The notes under the pieces were generated by a model. That model was not told where the DNA came from. It saw only the letters and a program-made list of their open reading frames with translations, and searched no databases. Of a DNA stretch of 64,000 nt, positions 62,017 through 64,000 are shown piece after piece. Origin of the DNA: Brachybacterium equifaecis (GTDB lineage: Bacteria > Actinomycetota > Actinomycetes > Actinomycetales > Dermabacteraceae); assembly GCF_023509525.1 (NCBI RefSeq), contig NZ_JAKNCJ010000007.1:1-64000 (forward strand). The letters are read 5' to 3'. The position numbers and the translations under genes are program-made. The stretch's first letter is position 1; each line of letters begins with the position of its first letter.

Positions 62017-62816
62017 GCGCGAACCCGTACAGCGCAGGAGCGAACCCGTACGACCTCGGCACCTGGCAGGGGCGAGCGCAGGGGACGGTGCCCGGATCCC
62101 ATGCAGCGTCCGGATCCCGCGCGGCGACCGGAGGGGCCGACGCCGCCGATCGCGGGGCAGGTGCCGACCCCGGGGCAGGTGCCGACGACGGCGCTGCGCA
62201 GCCGCCCGCGGATCCCTGGCCCCTCGCCGTTCCCGGCAGTCACGCCGTCGCGACCGGGGCTGCCGACGTCCTCTACGACCCGCCGGAGCTCCCGCGCGGG
62301 GCCGACAGCTTCGAGCTCGCGCGGCGCACGGTGAACCGCTCGCGCGCGGCCGCTCGCGACCGCGGGCTCTTCCCGATCTCGGCGAAGATGCAGGCCAGGG
62401 ACGCGCGCGACCGCTCGGGCAGGGCCCCGGGATACTCCGGCGCCCGCCCGGACCCGCGCGATCCGCAGGGGCTGATGAACGTGATGAAGCGCGTGCTCGG
62501 CGATCTCGGCTGGACGGAGGGGATGAACTCCGGGCGCGTGCTCGAGGAGTGGGACGAGATCGTCGGCGAGCAGGTCTCCGCGCATTGCCGCCCCGTGTCG
62601 CTGGACGACGGGGTGCTCGTGGTCTCCGCGAGCTCCTCCGCCTGGGCCACCCAGATGCGGATGATCTCCCCGCAGCTCATCTCCCGCATCGAGGAGCACG
62701 TGGGCGCGCACGTCATCTCCGAGCTGCGCGTGACCGGCCCGGCCGCCGCGCAGCGCACCTGGAAGAAGGGCCGGCGCACCGTCACCTGGCGAGGGCCGCG
62801 CGACACCTACGGCTGA
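62013..62816 (+). CDS. DciA-like (DUF721) helicase-loading protein
   Basis: A 267-aa protein. The DUF721 domain lies in the C-terminal half ('MKRVLGDLGWTEGMNSGRVL', 'WDEIVGEQVSAHCRPVSL', 'LVVSASSSAWATQMRMISPQ'). The N-terminal 150 residues are disordered. DciA operates the replicative helicase in bacteria lacking DnaC/DnaI. GTG start inside the recF stop (GTGA). Confidence 0.9.
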   Translation: MSANPYSAGANPYDLGTWQGRAQGTVPGSHAASGSRAATGGADAADRGAGADPGAGADDGAAQPPADPWPLAVPGSHAVATGAADVLYDPPELPRGADSFELARRTVNRSRAAARDRGLFPISAKMQARDARDRSGRAPGYSGARPDPRDPQGLMNVMKRVLGDLGWTEGMNSGRVLEEWDEIVGEQVSAHCRPVSLDDGVLVVSASSSAWATQMRMISPQLISRIEEHVGAHVISELRVTGPAAAQRTWKKGRRTVTWRGPRDTYG

Positions 62817-63013
62817 GGCGGGCTCCCTCCGCCCCGTCGGCCGCCCGCTCGAAGCGCCCGGCGCCGTCCCGTCAGAGGCCCCCAGAGGCTCCAGGAGTCC
62901 GGGATGAGGATCCACCCCCGTCGGCCCCTCTCCCGGAGCGTCCGAGAGGCCGCAGAAGGGCGCTCAGAGCCGATTCTGTGGCGCAGCCCCCGCGTTTCCA
63001 GGGCCGCGGTGCG

Positions 63014-63042
63014 TGAAAAAGGCCCTGGGAGACGCTAGAATG
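63014..63042 (+). promoter_or_regulatory. Candidate promoter of gyrB
   Basis: GTGAAA (63014-63019), 17-bp spacer, TAGAAT (63037-63042), about 165 bp before the start codon. The rest of the 391-bp gap shows no gene. Confidence 0.5.
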
Positions 63043-63207
63043 GATGCGTTCGGCCGGCACGGCCCGCGCGTGCGGGAGCGGTCAGTGCGCCTCGCGGCGC
63101 GCCCGCGAGTGTCCGGCCGCTCCGCATGTCTCCCCCGGAGCTGGGATGCGCCGCCTCGCGGCAGGCGCCCTGGTGCACCGGGATCCCTAGCCGAGGAGCG
63201 AACCCGC

Positions 63208-64000
63208 GTGAGCGACAGCGCCACCACCGCGACCACCCCCGATCCCAGCGACAGCGCCGCACCGCATCCCGCGCCGTCGGCAGCGGAGAACGCCGCGCAC
63301 GCCCCCGAGCACTACGAGGCCAGCGACATCACCGTCCTCGAGGGCCTCGAGGCGGTGCGCAAGCGCCCCGGCATGTACATCGGCTCCACCGGTGAGCGCG
63401 GCCTGCACCACCTGGTGTGGGAGATCGTCGACAACTCCGTCGACGAGGCGCTCGCCGGCCACGGCGACTCGATCGAGGTCACCGTGCGCGCCGACGGCGG
63501 CGTGCGGGTCGTCGACCACGCTCGCGGCATCCCCGTGGACATGCACCCCACCGAGAACAAGCCCGCGGTCGAGCTGGTCCTCACCGTGCTGCACGCCGGC
63601 GGCAAGTTCGGCGGTGGCGGCTACGCGGTCTCCGGCGGCCTGCACGGCGTCGGCTCCTCCGTGGTGAACGCGCTGTCCTCGCGCATGGAGGTCGAGATCC
63701 GCCGTCAGGGCCATGTGTGGCGCCAGGCCTACTCGCGCGGCGTGCCGCAGGCACCGCTCGAGAAGGGCGAGGAGACCGACGAGACCGGCACCACGATCAC
63801 CTTCTGGGCCGATCCCGAGATCTTCGAGACCACGACCTACGACTTCGAGACGCTGCGCAAGCGCTTCCAGCAGATGGCCTTCCTCAACAAGGGCCTGAGC
63901 ATCACCGTCACCGACGAGCGCCCCGCCGCGGAGCCGGAGGAGGACGACGAGGAGATCGACGTCGAGCGCGCGGCCGAGAAGGCGAGCCGCGAGCAGGCCG
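63208..64000 (+). CDS. gyrB: DNA gyrase subunit B, 5' part (runs off the window)
   Basis: The first 264 residues of the ATPase subunit. GTG at 63208 follows GAGGAGCGAACCCGC. An Ala/Pro-rich N-terminal extension (about 35 aa) precedes '[20 protein letters not shown]', '[20 protein letters not shown]', '[16 protein letters not shown]'. The usual ATP-site DNGRGIP/DDGRGIP motif reads DHARGIP here (Asp103, His104, Ala105). The reading frame has no stop to 64000. Confidence 0.95.
   Translation, partial: MSDSATTATTPDPSDSAAPHPAPSAAENAAHAPEHYEASDITVLEGLEAVRKRPGMYIGSTGERGLHHLVWEIVDNSVDEALAGHGDSIEVTVRADGGVRVVDHARGIPVDMHPTENKPAVELVLTVLHAGGKFGGGGYAVSGGLHGVGSSVVNALSSRMEVEIRRQGHVWRQAYSRGVPQAPLEKGEETDETGTTITFWADPEIFETTTYDFETLRKRFQQMAFLNKGLSITVTDERPAAEPEEDDEEIDVERAAEKASREQA

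Overview
This is a high-GC actinobacterial chromosome window. It spans the replication origin neighbourhood (rpmH-dnaA-oriC-dnaN-recF-dciA-gyrB, with the rnpA-yidD-yidC-jag-rsmG-parA-parB arm). Gene content and order fit Actinomycetota of the Micrococcales type. A Dermabacteraceae member such as Brachybacterium is my best guess from gene style, not a demonstrated assignment.

Layout. 1-1.9 kb: larC (nickel-pincer cofactor synthesis) behind operator-like palindromes. 2.77-9.52 kb: a 6,747-bp integrative mobilizable element that has split a flavin-dependent monooxygenase gene. It carries a large serine recombinase, two small coupled genes, a repeat-rich candidate origin, a Rep combining a Rep_2-like HUH nuclease with a superfamily 3 helicase-like domain, MobC, a relaxase, a MobB-like membrane protein read from an overlapping frame, and an oppositely oriented chorismate mutase as cargo. 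Joining its ends rebuilds an attP with near-perfect dyad symmetry around TA, and rejoining the flanks rebuilds the monooxygenase frame.

10-24.4 kb: metabolic and stress genes (SDR oxidoreductase, two VOC proteins, a guanidinium-type SMR exporter, esterase, SelO, GNAT, alanine dehydrogenase, L,D-transpeptidase, MerR regulator, ThuA-like protein, UvrA2, META lipoprotein, ribokinase, methyltransferase). 24.4-31 kb: an E3-like flavoprotein, tRNA-Leu(CAG), an amino acid permease, a lipoprotein, and an AbiEi/DUF559-like gene bracketed by inverted copies of a palindromic repeat. 31-38 kb: rpsF-ssb-rpsR-rplI, a class A PBP and a CCA-adding-type nucleotidyltransferase. 38-47 kb: DUF6049, murJ, a membrane pseudokinase, a small membrane protein, trxB and a degenerate thioredoxin-like gene.

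47.0-50.2 kb holds no credible gene but contains thirteen parS or near-parS sites and DnaA boxes. It is followed by parB, parA, rsmG, jag, yidC, yidD, rnpA and rpmH on the minus strand, then dnaA, oriC, dnaN, recF, dciA and the 5' part of gyrB on the plus strand. This places the ParABS loading zone about 9-12 kb from the dnaA-dnaN origin. Several genes have a TANNNT-like -10 element only 6-7 nt before their ATG, suggesting leaderless mRNAs.
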